From: an uncultured bacterium
GTDB taxonomy: Bacteria > Verrucomicrobiota > Kiritimatiellia > CAIKKV01
Reading direction: 5' to 3'
Assembly: GCA_938038445.1 (NCBI GenBank)
Contig: CALHRZ010000028.1
Location: forward strand, 55,961-119,960
DNA length: 64,000 nucleotides
The notes below the pieces were generated by a model that saw only the letters and a program-made list of their open reading frames with translations, did no database searches and was not told the DNA's origin. Positions 26,385 through 35,392 of the stretch are shown piece after piece (position 1 is the stretch's first letter; each line of letters starts with the position of its first letter). The position numbers and the translations under genes are program-made.

Positions 26385-28280
26385 CTACTTGATGCAGCTC
26401 GGAGTTTTGACCCGGTTATAGGAAAAGAATAAGTGGTCGGCAGATCGGCCTTCCCACGGATTGAGAAGTTTTGCTTCCAACTCCGGAAGGGATCGAAGGT
26501 CGCCGCTCAGATAAGCCGCAAGGCGATGCTGCACCGTCCGGAGCCGCGCGAGTAGTCCGCCATACCGGCCGTCCATCACTTCCCACCCGAAGGGCTTGTA
26601 AGTCTCCATCCACAGACTGCGATGGGTTTTCCAAAGCGCCTCGACCCGCCGGATGGCGGTCGCCAAATCGTTTTCCGCCAGCCGCTTCAACGCGCGGCGG
26701 TCCCGCCGAGCCAACGCACGGGAAAGATCGCGCCGCAGATGAACTTTAAACTCGAGCGCAGCGGCGATCGCCGCCGGAAAAGCCAACCGCGCCGCCATGC
26801 CCCCCGCACGGGCACGGGCCGAAAGTTTCCGGGCAAGCCCCCCATACCAATCCCGCAGATCGGTCTCCCCGACTACAGGATCCACGATCGAAAGGGCCGG
26901 ATCCTGCCACAACAAGGCCCGCCCAAGAGCCGTTTGGGACATCGCCGGATTCGCAATGGCCGGATTGGAATCCACGCCAGCCGCTTCCACCCAGGGATCG
27001 AACTCCGCGGCGCAACTGCCGCGGAAATGTTTGCGAGCCGCCGCCATGGGATCCGAAGCGCCAAACGCCTCCTCGCAGAAATATTGAACGCCGGGCAGCG
27101 CGCTGAAGATGTCCACTTCCATCCCGTCGTCGCCCCACATCGTCATAAAGACCTCGGACAACTTCTCCTGACGGCAGGCTTCCATGCAGGCCCCGATCGC
27201 GGTAAAAGACCAGGGCAACGCGCACCAGAGGTGAGACCACGTCCAAATCCCGCCGGCCATCACCGGTTCGCTGCCGAGCTGCCGATGAAATCCAATCATC
27301 TTCCGGTAGGTCTCGACATCCGCATGGTAATAGTCCCAATACACCAACTGGACATCTTTCGGAATCTCCTTCACCACCGATTCGGGGATCGCCCATTCCA
27401 TATCGTAATAGGCATGCGTTTTGGAGCCCAGCCGGAAGTACATGTCGCTCCAGATCATAGAACGCAAGCCCAGCTCGCGGCAAAGATCCCGAACCCGCGC
27501 CAAATGGCGGTTCATAATCTCAAACGGCGGCTGCTCGCCGAATTTTTCACGGAACCGCCCCGTCCCCAGTCCATGGGCTTCATCCATGCCCACATGAATC
27601 CGGCGGCTGCGGACCGGCGCACTGGCCGCTTGGAGAAGTCGGCGGATCAACCCATACGTTTCCTCATCGCCAGCGAGAAGAATGTGGGCCGTATCCCGGT
27701 ACTTGAAATTCGGATCCCACTGCAGCATCTGCTCAAGATGGGCTAGCGTCTGAATGCAAGGAATCATCTCGATCCCAAGAGCATCCGCCGCATCATCCAG
27801 CCGTTTCAGCTCGTCCCGCGTGTAGGCCCCCCGCAAATAACCGAAGAACGGTTCGCCGGGCACTTCATAGGTGTCCTCGGTGTAAAGCATCATCATGTTG
27901 ACGCCCATGAGCGCCGAACGGCGCAAAAAGGCTTCCGCCGCCTCCACGGTCATGACCCCGTTCCTGCTGCAATCCACCATGAGGCCGCGCATCGCAAACG
28001 AAGAGGTTTCCTCAAACGTTAGATCCTCGACCGATTCCGCAGCGAAAAGCCGCCCCAGAGCGCGATAGGCCGTCGAACGACTCCCGTAGCGAACGGTGAC
28101 CTTCTCGTCTTCCTGTTGAACCGAAAGCGACGTGGGACCAAGGGCCGAATCCCGCTGAAAAACCAGCGGAATGGCACCCCGTCCGCTGCGAAACCGTTGA
28201 GGAAACTCTTTCCGAATGGCTGCAAGCCCGTTCTTCAACTCGTCGGGAATTGCTTTGAGCGCAAAGGAATAGTTCGGCAT
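26385..28280 (-). CDS. Glycoside hydrolase family 20-like beta-N-acetylhexosaminidase
   Basis: A 631-residue protein with a short GH20b-like N-terminal domain (about 1-100) and a TIM barrel from about 105. The barrel opens with MRGLMVDCSRNGVMTVEAAE and holds the Asp-Glu pair in IHVGMDEAHGLG, the position of the catalytic DE of hexosaminidase D-type GH20 enzymes. No signal peptide is seen, so it may act on imported oligosaccharides in the cytoplasm. The C-terminal 200 residues are helical. The ATG has GAGGAG six bases upstream. It is the last gene of the sugar cluster, 37 bases after the UroD-like gene. Confidence 0.85.
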   Translation of the reverse strand: MPNYSFALKAIPDELKNGLAAIRKEFPQRFRSGRGAIPLVFQRDSALGPTSLSVQQEDEKVTVRYGSRSTAYRALGRLFAAESVEDLTFEETSSFAMRGLMVDCSRNGVMTVEAAEAFLRRSALMGVNMMMLYTEDTYEVPGEPFFGYLRGAYTRDELKRLDDAADALGIEMIPCIQTLAHLEQMLQWDPNFKYRDTAHILLAGDEETYGLIRRLLQAASAPVRSRRIHVGMDEAHGLGTGRFREKFGEQPPFEIMNRHLARVRDLCRELGLRSMIWSDMYFRLGSKTHAYYDMEWAIPESVVKEIPKDVQLVYWDYYHADVETYRKMIGFHRQLGSEPVMAGGIWTWSHLWCALPWSFTAIGACMEACRQEKLSEVFMTMWGDDGMEVDIFSALPGVQYFCEEAFGASDPMAAARKHFRGSCAAEFDPWVEAAGVDSNPAIANPAMSQTALGRALLWQDPALSIVDPVVGETDLRDWYGGLARKLSARARAGGMAARLAFPAAIAAALEFKVHLRRDLSRALARRDRRALKRLAENDLATAIRRVEALWKTHRSLWMETYKPFGWEVMDGRYGGLLARLRTVQHRLAAYLSGDLRSLPELEAKLLNPWEGRSADHLFFSYNRVKTPSCIK

Positions 28281-28317
28281 GGGATTCTCCTCAAAAGGCA
28301 GGATTCTTCACAAAAAC

Positions 28318-29412
28318 TCAGATTCGTTCCAGCATTCGACGCCCCCGTTCAAGAAAATAAACCAGCGTATCGTACTCCACATCCGGCGGAATGGAGTGGT
28401 CCGAGTGAACAATATAAGAACCGCCGCCCTTGAGAAGCGGAATCAGCTTGGCGTCCATCTCTTCATCAATCGCCCGCCGGTCGTTGGCAATGAGCGTCCG
28501 AACATCCAGTCCGCCGAAAAAGGCGATGCGATCGCCAAACCGTTTGAAGAGGACACGCAGGTCCATGCCCGCCTTGACTTCCATCGCCTGAAGACAATCC
28601 ATCCCCGCTTCGATGAGCCCCGGCACCAAGGGTTCAACATAGCCGCAAGAGTGGACAATGATCTTGCAACCGAGGGAATGCGCAAAATCGAACAGCCGCT
28701 TGTGGCCAGGCTGTAAAAGTTCCCGGTACATGGCCGGGCTCATGAAGGGACGCCCCTTGAACCCCAGGTCCTCGTAGAAAAAAAAGCCGTCCGGCTTTCC
28801 TTCGGCGCCAAACAGCTCCTCCAGGCAATGGATCGTAAGGTTCGTATAGACATCGACCATGTCACGGACCCATTCCGGCTCCAGGGCCATTCCGGCAAGG
28901 AGGTTTTCGTGGCCGGTCACGGGGTGCATCTGCTCGAAGGGGGCCACACCTCCCCAACAGAAGAACCGCTGTTTTTCCCGCGCAAAGGCTTTCGCCTGGC
29001 GATAGCTCTCAAAAGGAATACGCCGTTTGTCCAGCGGCCCCGTCAAAAACGGCCGCACGTATTCCTTCCAACTGGCATAGTCCGTGACGGTAAAACCCAC
29101 ATGCTCCGGCGTGGAAGCGTGCAGCTTATGACGACGCAACCGCGCTCCGTTGCCGTCGAGTGTCAGAATGGTTTCCTCCGTCTCCTCCAGTGTGACAGGC
29201 TGAAAGTCGAGATTGGCGACGGATTTCAGCCAACCCCCCTGCCGAAGGTCCAGGTTGAAATGCTCGCCCACATCCTCCGTTTCCCCCAGGTGTCCTTCTT
29301 TCTTCCATTTGGCCAACGATTCCTCCCACGGGTGTTCATAAACGGCAAGCCGATCCACAGGGCGGCGGTTCAAGGTAGCGTGAACCCTTTCAACACTCGT
29401 CATCGAACTCAT
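28318..29412 (-). CDS. Uroporphyrinogen decarboxylase-like (MtaA/UroD) methyltransferase family
   Basis: A 364-residue UroD-fold protein. It has the C-terminal family pattern IIVHSCGYVEPLVPGLIEAGMD, then DRIAFFGGLDVRTL and GGGSYIVHSDHSIPPDV. The HSCG segment includes His and Cys positions used for zinc in corrinoid:thiol methyltransferases, so a role in methyl transfer is more likely than haem synthesis. It sits in a sugar cluster without any visible corrinoid protein. The ATG overlaps the stop of the Fur-family gene (ATGA). True substrate unknown. Confidence 0.82.
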   Translation of the reverse strand: MSSMTSVERVHATLNRRPVDRLAVYEHPWEESLAKWKKEGHLGETEDVGEHFNLDLRQGGWLKSVANLDFQPVTLEETEETILTLDGNGARLRRHKLHASTPEHVGFTVTDYASWKEYVRPFLTGPLDKRRIPFESYRQAKAFAREKQRFFCWGGVAPFEQMHPVTGHENLLAGMALEPEWVRDMVDVYTNLTIHCLEELFGAEGKPDGFFFYEDLGFKGRPFMSPAMYRELLQPGHKRLFDFAHSLGCKIIVHSCGYVEPLVPGLIEAGMDCLQAMEVKAGMDLRVLFKRFGDRIAFFGGLDVRTLIANDRRAIDEEMDAKLIPLLKGGGSYIVHSDHSIPPDVEYDTLVYFLERGRRMLERI

Positions 29413-29873
29413 GGTGTCGGTTTCCTTTCCGAATCATGGGCACAATCCCGACAATAACCGACCCCGGTGATTTGCACCCGTTCGATCTGCCCCACCAATG
29501 CCGCCGCTTCCATTAGGTCGCGAGAAGGAGCCGTCTCGACCGGAAGATCCCAAATGCGGCTGCAGCGTCGGCAGACAAAGTGGGTATGAGGGCGAAGATC
29601 GGGGTCGAAATGCCCACGGTCCAGCGGTGTGCTGAGCCGCATAATGTGCCCTTTTTGCGAGAGAGTGCGAAGCGTCCGATAAACCGTATCGAGCGAAAGA
29701 TCGGGAAGACGAGGCTTGACCCGACGGTACAGGGTCTCGGCATCCGGGTGATTCCGGGACTTTAAAATCTCCCCGATAATGACCACACGCTGACGGGTGA
29801 CCTTGAGCCCCGACTTGCGGCAAATGGCAACAGCGTTTGACCCGCCGCATGATTTTGGATTCGCCGGCTTCAT
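29409..29873 (-). CDS. Fur-family metal/peroxide regulator
   Basis: A 154-residue winged-helix repressor of the Fur superfamily. The HTH region reads LKVTRQRVVIIGEIL and LSLDTVYRTLRTLSQKG, followed by the dimerisation/metal region HTHFVCRRCSRIWDLP and a second pair YCRDC, giving two CxxC structural-zinc motifs. The segment DRGHFDPDLRPHTHF resembles PerR-type peroxide sensors, but Zur or Fur cannot be excluded. The chosen ATG is at 29873; an upstream TTG at 29924 is possible. It sits inside the sugar operon, coupled to the UroD-like gene, so it may regulate that operon or simply travel with it. Confidence 0.85.
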   Translation of the reverse strand: MKPANPKSCGGSNAVAICRKSGLKVTRQRVVIIGEILKSRNHPDAETLYRRVKPRLPDLSLDTVYRTLRTLSQKGHIMRLSTPLDRGHFDPDLRPHTHFVCRRCSRIWDLPVETAPSRDLMEAAALVGQIERVQITGVGYCRDCAHDSERKPTP

Positions 29874-29930
29874 AACACGTGCCCGCCATTTCTCTTTGTG
29901 CTCATACCTTACCTTGAATGACAACGTTTC

Positions 29931-30893
29931 TCAACGGCAAATCGCCACCTCTGAAAGAGGGATCGCCGCACCGCCTTGCGCCCGACTCAGACGGCCCGCA
30001 ATGAGCATCCGCATCAGTTCGTCTGTCTCGGCCCACGGAAAAGGCCGTTTTCCTGTTCGGACATATTCAACAAACGCTTCAAGCTGCGCCTTGAAGGCGA
30101 AAAACGTATCATTAAAAACGGCCTGAGCATGGTCCCAAGTTCCGGCCAGCGTAAGCAAGCCGAAACCGCCCCGCATATCCGAAATGGCCGCCACCACAAC
30201 CTCTGCCCCCGCCCGATGGGTGAAATGAACAATATCGTGGCCTTCTCGCCCGGTATGGCGAGCCGTTTCGAATCCAGATCCCAAAATAGGATAAACCGCC
30301 TCCAACGCGTGAATGCCGTATCGTTCCCAACTCTTGGGCGTCGTAATCGAAACAAACCGCAGTTCGCCCAAGTTGTGGGTCGAAGCGCGAAACGGTTGGA
30401 ACTCCTTGGCATACCGCATGCAACTGGAACTCAGAATCGGCCGCCCCTCGGCTACCCAGCGGTTGAAAACCGCCAGATCCTTTGCATTGTCCACCAACGG
30501 TTTGTCCACAAACACCGGCAACCCAGCCTCGACAAAGGGCTGACAACGGGCCACATGTTCCTCGCCTCGATCGGTAGGGATGAGAACCGCATCCACTTCG
30601 CCCACCGCATCCTCCGGACGCGGCAGAATATGCGGAATGAACGTGGCGGCCGCAACGCGCCGAGCGTCTTCCGGCTGGTCCGTCCAAATATGCGTCACCC
30701 GCGCCCCTGGAATCCCCAGGGTCTCCTTGGGCTGCCGGCCCAAATAGTCAGGAATGACCCGATAAGGACAGGCGGCCATGGCCTTTTCATCGTACCCATT
30801 GAGGATGGCGCTCCACGAATAAGGATGGCCATTCCCTTCCACCATGCCCAGCATGGCGAGCCGAAGAGGACAAGAAGCGGATGGGGCGTTCAT
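29931..30893 (-). CDS. Gfo/Idh/MocA-family oxidoreductase
   Basis: A 320-residue NAD(P)-dependent oxidoreductase. A Rossmann N-terminus (LRLAMLGMVEGNGH) is followed by the FVDKPLVDN segment, which corresponds to the conserved E-K-P motif of the family, and a C-terminal alpha/beta domain. The first glycine-rich loop is atypical (GMVEGNG rather than GxGxxG/A). Substrates of this family are usually sugars, inositols or their derivatives. Its ATG overlaps the previous oxidoreductase gene's TGA (TGATGA), so the two are coupled. Confidence 0.8.
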   Translation of the reverse strand: MNAPSASCPLRLAMLGMVEGNGHPYSWSAILNGYDEKAMAACPYRVIPDYLGRQPKETLGIPGARVTHIWTDQPEDARRVAAATFIPHILPRPEDAVGEVDAVLIPTDRGEEHVARCQPFVEAGLPVFVDKPLVDNAKDLAVFNRWVAEGRPILSSSCMRYAKEFQPFRASTHNLGELRFVSITTPKSWERYGIHALEAVYPILGSGFETARHTGREGHDIVHFTHRAGAEVVVAAISDMRGGFGLLTLAGTWDHAQAVFNDTFFAFKAQLEAFVEYVRTGKRPFPWAETDELMRMLIAGRLSRAQGGAAIPLSEVAICR

Positions 30894-32254
30894 CAGGAGG
30901 TCGAAGTAGAGGTGGAATCCGCCGGGAGAGAAATCGGCGCATCCCAGGCAGGTGCCGGCGGGTAATCCGGAAGAGGCAAATCAGGAACCAATTCCTCAAT
31001 CGAGACCACTCGATTGTCCCGAATGGCCGTGTTCGCCGCAATCCCCGTCAGAATGGACCAGGCGCCCGCCCGCCAATCGGCCCGCAACCCCAGCGGATCC
31101 GGGCCGGGATCTGCTCGGAACAAATCTCGCATCAGCCGAACATCGCCCCCCCCGTGGCTCCCTGCGCTTTCTTCCGGCGTAACGGCAAACGGCTTACCAA
31201 AATGAGGCCAAACCCGGAGGGTCAACCCATGGACTTCACCAGGGGCCTCCCCCCCACCGAAGACCGATGAACTTTCCCTCGCTCCGTGTTCAAGCCGCCC
31301 TTTTGTCCCATTAAAGGCGATCTCATAGCCTTCCGTGGGGCAAAAGGCCGTCAAACCGTAGGACATGCGAACCCCCGATCGGTATTCGATCGCGGCGGCG
31401 ACCGTATCCTCGATGTCAATGGCGGAACTGAAAATGCAACGGTCTCGGAAATAGCCGTCATATCCTTCTTGCTCAAGATACATCCGCCGGAGATCGGCGT
31501 GTTGTTCGAGATCCAAAAAGAAAGGGCAACGACGGGCTTCCAGACAGCCTCGGCACCGTTCGCCTCGGCGGGTCAGTCCATAGCGCTCGGCCTGTTCCGG
31601 CGTGTAGAAAACCCGCGCTCCCGTGGCCGAAACTCGAACCGGTACATCCTGAATCCACCAGTTCACCGCATCAAAATGATGGGTCGCCTTGTGCACCAAG
31701 AGGCCGCCGCTGTTCGCTTTGTTCCGATGCCAGCGCCGGAAATAATCGGCCCCATGCCGAATGTTCAAAAGCCATCGGAACTCGACAGAACGCACCCGGC
31801 CAATGATCCCCTCCTGCAGCAACCGCTTGACCTGCATGCGAACCGGCGAATACCGCATGTTGAAGGTTACCCGGACCGTCCGACCCGTTTCCCGAATCGC
31901 CACCAAGATCATTTTCAGCTTTTCCGCCGTCGTCGTCAGCGGTTTTTCGCAGATCACATCGCACCCCGCCCGAAGAGCCCGAATGACATATTCATCGTGG
32001 GTGCTGTCCATGCTCGTCACGAGGACAAGGTCAGCCTGTTGTTTCCGAATAAGCGCTTCCAACCCATCCGGAAAGACGCCGGGCACTTCACGGCCGCGGG
32101 CCCGAAGTTCCTCCTGGTAGAGGGAAAGTCGGCCAGGATTCGCATCGCACAAGCCGACGAGTTCCACAGAATCGGGAAAATCAAACGCAACGGCATCGCG
32201 ATACGCGACACCCCGCGCGCCGGTTCCAACCTGAATGACACGTCGCCTTTTCAT
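30893..32254 (-). CDS. Gfo/Idh/MocA-family oxidoreductase, longer paralogue
   Basis: A 453-residue oxidoreductase. The Rossmann motif VIQVGTGARGVAYRDA and the CEKPLTTT segment with the catalytic-region lysine are clear, followed by the substrate domain (about 130-430) with GGLLVHKATHHFDAVNWW. Two features stand out: a cysteine cluster C-x2-C-x5-C at about residues 233-243 (CRGCLEARRC), and a serine/threonine-repeat tail ending STSTSTS. It is coupled to the following oxidoreductase and 20 bases downstream of the DUF4838 gene. It may act in the same sugar pathway. Confidence 0.85.
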   Translation of the reverse strand: MKRRRVIQVGTGARGVAYRDAVAFDFPDSVELVGLCDANPGRLSLYQEELRARGREVPGVFPDGLEALIRKQQADLVLVTSMDSTHDEYVIRALRAGCDVICEKPLTTTAEKLKMILVAIRETGRTVRVTFNMRYSPVRMQVKRLLQEGIIGRVRSVEFRWLLNIRHGADYFRRWHRNKANSGGLLVHKATHHFDAVNWWIQDVPVRVSATGARVFYTPEQAERYGLTRRGERCRGCLEARRCPFFLDLEQHADLRRMYLEQEGYDGYFRDRCIFSSAIDIEDTVAAAIEYRSGVRMSYGLTAFCPTEGYEIAFNGTKGRLEHGARESSSVFGGGEAPGEVHGLTLRVWPHFGKPFAVTPEESAGSHGGGDVRLMRDLFRADPGPDPLGLRADWRAGAWSILTGIAANTAIRDNRVVSIEELVPDLPLPDYPPAPAWDAPISLPADSTSTSTS

Positions 32255-32274
32255 TCGGTTCGTTCTCCACCCGC

Positions 32275-34578
32275 TCAGGGAAAGGTGGGTTTGAGATCCC
32301 GCACGTTCTCCGGTTTCGCCTCCGGATCGCCCGGCGCGTAGAGCAGCACCGGCGCAACAATCCCGCCGGTCCCCAGCTCATTCACCACGAGGTTGGCCAC
32401 ACAAAAGACGATTCGATTAGGCCCTTCCCTCACCAACCCGGTGACCTCCATCTCAAACGGATAAAAAGCAGCGCCAGGACTGATCCCCGCCACTTGGCCG
32501 TTGATCCAGACCTTTGCCGTCTCGTCCACCCCCCCGCACCACAAAAAGATCCGCCGGCCGATGAATCGGCCGGGCACCGTCAACGTTTGCCGATACCACG
32601 CCAACCCCTTGTAATACCGGAGTCCCTGATTACTCCAGGAAGAACTGGAGGTTTTGATCCGCTGCCAGTTCCCACCCGTCACCCCAGCCCGCCAAAGTCC
32701 GATGTCCTCCCCCACCCGCAAGGGGTCAATCTGGAATTCCCATTCATCTTCCGCCGCCGCAATGAGTTCATTGCCCCCCGTCACGCGCCGAAACCCCTGT
32801 TCGGTCGCCGGACGGAAAAAGCGGCGCATGTAGTTGACGTAGGTGCTGTGCCGCCCCGCGGAAAGCATGGGCACGGGTGAAATGGCCATCAGTTTTTCCG
32901 CCAGCGCGTCACATCTCTCCAGATGATCCTTGGCCGCCGGAAAATCGTTCCGCACGCGGGCTTCCAGCATCGCAATGAACGCTTCCGTCATTTCGAACGA
33001 CTCCGCAATAACCGCCACACGCTCCTCGTAGATCCCTTGCCCTTTCGCCTGGCTCCGTCCAGCCTCCAGCAACGCCTTGGCTTGAGCGCGCAGCGGCGCC
33101 GGGTAGAACCACGGCATATCCCAGGAGGAACCGGTGCAGTGGTCGGCATCCCGCAGCGCCGCATCCATGAGGCGAATATAGGACCCCATCGGAACGGCCG
33201 CCGGTCCGAAGAATTTCTCAAAACAGTCCTCAAGCAGCGCTTCCACGTTTTCCCGATGATTCCACATCAACTTGGCCGCTACATACATGGATGGGAACTG
33301 GGGTCCATAGTTGGGAAACGTTTCAACCCGCCACCCTTTGACCCCCAAGTCGTAGCATGCAGGAATCTCATCCCGAAGACGGTGAATGATGATAAAGGTG
33401 AAGCCCGGGCACGCCAAATTGCTCCAATACCCCCGGTCATAGAGTTCAGGCATGATCTTACCCCACTCCTGAAAAAGCCAACGGGCATAACTCTTCTCGG
33501 GGGCCACCGGATTCGAAAAGCCGTGGACGCGATCCAGCCCGATGGGGGCAAGTGCCCCCTGAATGTGGGGATGAGGCTTCTCCCGGAGGGGCGGACGCAT
33601 ATAGGTGTGATAAATGTAGAAGGCCAGTTTGGTATCGGGAAATTCCGGCAGAACTTTTTCCAGCACCCGATTGTAGAACCAAATGTAGCGATCGGTCACC
33701 GAGCGCTCGTTGGAAAAGGGATCGAAATCGCCCGCATCAAGCGCCTGACAGTTCGGACATTCACAGAAACCGCCCCCGTCGTTCGGCCCACACCCAATGA
33801 CAGGACCCTCTCCTTTTCGACGCTTCTCAATGATCGCATTCGCCATGTACTCGATCAAATTGGGATTGGAGACACAGTGCTGCCGCGACGTCCGTTTCCC
33901 TTTCACCAACGCATAGTATTCCGCATGTTCGGGAGGCTCCAACGCACCCGTGCCGGTGTTGACTTTGACCGGAGGTGCGATCATGCCGTGGGCACCGGCA
34001 AATACGTCCCCGCCGCATCGTACGCGCATTTGCCAGTCCCGATCGGGCATCTGAAACCATCGCGAGGGAAAAGACGGTTTCTGAAGAGTCGTCTGTGCGC
34101 GAACGGTCAGAGTGGAAAGACGGGGAATGACTTCTCCCAAAGGACCCGGCATAAACCAACGACAACCCGCCTGTTCCAACAATTCCAAAACTCCGTAATA
34201 GACGCCTTCCTCAAGCCCCGCGATCCAAACGCCCTCCGAACCCGCTTTCAGCACAAAGGCGCCCCGAACGTTCCCCGTCTCTTTCCATTCGGACGCCACC
34301 GCGTTTTCCGCCGAGCGGCCGATCAGAATAGGAAGGCGCCCCGCCTTGTGTTCTTCCCCCATCCAAGTCTCCTCCCCTCCGTCCGGAACAGGATTCGCTT
34401 CCAGCCGGACCCCCGTCATCTTTTCAACCGTGTCCACCAACTCCCGAACCGCCTGCATTTCAAAGGGACGCAAATCGGCAGGATGACCGATCCGACTCAA
34501 CGGTTTGCCTTCACGGACGAGGTCCGCGCCCATGGCGGAACCCATCACAGCCAGCGCGTAAGAAATGAGAGAGTTCAT
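32275..34578 (-). CDS. DUF4838 carbohydrate-active protein, secreted
   Basis: A 767-residue protein with a short hydrophobic leader (SLISYALAVMGSAMG), an N-terminal alpha-glucuronidase-like (GH67N/GH20b) domain at about 20-160 (LPILIGRSAE, GVYYGVLELLEQAGCRWFMPG), a DUF4838 barrel (about 180-520; cysteines in GGGFCECPNCQ), and a C-terminal beta-sandwich (about 620-760) like a GH2 sugar-binding domain (YRQTLTVPGRFIGRRIFLW, DETAKVWINGQVAG). DUF4838 proteins usually lie in polysaccharide-utilisation clusters, so a hydrolase is likely, but the reaction is unknown. The start at 34578 has GGAG nine bases upstream. Confidence 0.85.
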   Translation of the reverse strand: MNSLISYALAVMGSAMGADLVREGKPLSRIGHPADLRPFEMQAVRELVDTVEKMTGVRLEANPVPDGGEETWMGEEHKAGRLPILIGRSAENAVASEWKETGNVRGAFVLKAGSEGVWIAGLEEGVYYGVLELLEQAGCRWFMPGPLGEVIPRLSTLTVRAQTTLQKPSFPSRWFQMPDRDWQMRVRCGGDVFAGAHGMIAPPVKVNTGTGALEPPEHAEYYALVKGKRTSRQHCVSNPNLIEYMANAIIEKRRKGEGPVIGCGPNDGGGFCECPNCQALDAGDFDPFSNERSVTDRYIWFYNRVLEKVLPEFPDTKLAFYIYHTYMRPPLREKPHPHIQGALAPIGLDRVHGFSNPVAPEKSYARWLFQEWGKIMPELYDRGYWSNLACPGFTFIIIHRLRDEIPACYDLGVKGWRVETFPNYGPQFPSMYVAAKLMWNHRENVEALLEDCFEKFFGPAAVPMGSYIRLMDAALRDADHCTGSSWDMPWFYPAPLRAQAKALLEAGRSQAKGQGIYEERVAVIAESFEMTEAFIAMLEARVRNDFPAAKDHLERCDALAEKLMAISPVPMLSAGRHSTYVNYMRRFFRPATEQGFRRVTGGNELIAAAEDEWEFQIDPLRVGEDIGLWRAGVTGGNWQRIKTSSSSWSNQGLRYYKGLAWYRQTLTVPGRFIGRRIFLWCGGVDETAKVWINGQVAGISPGAAFYPFEMEVTGLVREGPNRIVFCVANLVVNELGTGGIVAPVLLYAPGDPEAKPENVRDLKPTFP

Positions 34579-34608
34579 AAGACGGCACTCCGGCATACGC
34601 GTCACTGT

Positions 34609-35073
34609 TTAAAGCTCCATTTCGAGGCGGTATTGCGGATCGGTGCAACAGGCCTCGATTTCCGCAATCCAGGGACCGACGGGCATCTTGCGCCAAACGC
34701 CGCCATTGGCTTCCGCAATAAAACGGTAGCCGTCAATAAAATCCTCCTCCCCCACCGGCGCACTCCAAGAGGTGCCCCCGCTGGAAAGCTCAAACCGCGT
34801 ATCGTCTAGATAAAACGTGTGAAATTCGGTTCCGCCGATGTCTTCATCCCCATAACCGGTCGAAAGGGTGATATCGCAGCCATTTTCCGGAAGCCGATGC
34901 GGAAGAGCGGCCAGATCCTCCAGAACCAGACGCAGCTCCTCCGCCTGCGCAGCGGACAAGTCTTTCCGCCGCAAAAGGGCTTCGACCAATCGGCGCGCCG
35001 CTGCGATCTCTTCTGCGGCTTCGGCCAACCCCGCAAAGGCGGGCCGTGTCCCATTCGACGTCGATTCTGCCAT
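34609..35073 (-). CDS. Hypothetical protein, first gene of the sugar cluster
   Basis: A 154-residue acidic protein. Residues 15-65 form helical, Ala/Glu/Leu-rich sequence; the rest looks like beta strands with many Gly, Asp and aromatic residues (DITLSTGYGDEDIGGTEF). No signal peptide, membrane helix or known motif was recognised. The ATG at 35073 has AGAGG upstream; a GTG at 35088 is possible. It lies 30 bases before DUF4838 and is preceded by a good promoter, so it is probably the leader gene of the operon. Confidence 0.65.
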   Translation of the reverse strand: MAESTSNGTRPAFAGLAEAAEEIAAARRLVEALLRRKDLSAAQAEELRLVLEDLAALPHRLPENGCDITLSTGYGDEDIGGTEFHTFYLDDTRFELSSGGTSWSAPVGEEDFIDGYRFIAEANGGVWRKMPVGPWIAEIEACCTDPQYRLEMEL

Positions 35074-35099
35074 TCCTGCCTCTTTCACGGTTTCGCGTT

Positions 35100-35129
35100 A
35101 TTGTGTCAGGGTTCCCATTTCCCCGTCAA
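35100..35129 (-). promoter_or_regulatory. Predicted promoter for the sugar operon
   Basis: Minus-strand TTGACG (-35, five of six consensus) and CACAAT (-10, four of six) are separated by 18 bases, about 27 bases before the ATG at 35073. Confidence 0.5.
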
Positions 35130-35222
35130 GCGAAGCCGACAATCTCTTCCATTATTCCAAACGTTTGCTCCACTCGCCGGTCGGGCGGCGTGCGCCGAAA
35201 TCATTCGCAAAACCGTATGGGT

Positions 35223-35240
35223 TGCCGGTTTCAACCGGCA
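35223..35240. promoter_or_regulatory. Inverted repeat, possible operator
   Basis: TGCCGGTT-TC-AACCGGCA is a perfect inverted repeat with eight-base arms and a two-base centre. It lies in the divergent region between the sugar operon and the UlaG-like gene, so it could be an operator for either. It is not followed by a T-run, so a terminator is less likely. Confidence 0.4.
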
Positions 35241-35392
35241 CCGGATGCCCTTTAAATCGCCCCTCCGTCCCCTTCTTTCCGCCGCCACTCTGCCCTCGCC
35301 GGCCCGTTCCAAGAGGCACCCGAAAAAATTAACTTTTTTAGAGTCATTTCGATCATTACGATGAGAAGCGTTCAGCCAAATCGGAGAAACCC

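Larger units (their letters stand above)
35074..35392. other. Divergent intergenic region (319 bp)
   Basis: It separates the sugar operon (minus) from the UlaG-like gene (plus). It holds a promoter for the sugar operon (35100-35129) and a perfect inverted repeat (35223-35240). An AT-rich block around 35326-35360 may carry the plus-strand promoter, but no convincing box pair was found. No gene seen. Confidence 0.5.

Noticed and set aside
32923..34809. 628-residue plus-strand open frame antisense to DUF4838
   Set aside because: Composition is Arg/His/Pro-rich and the minus-strand protein has recognisable domains, a ribosome site and operon context.
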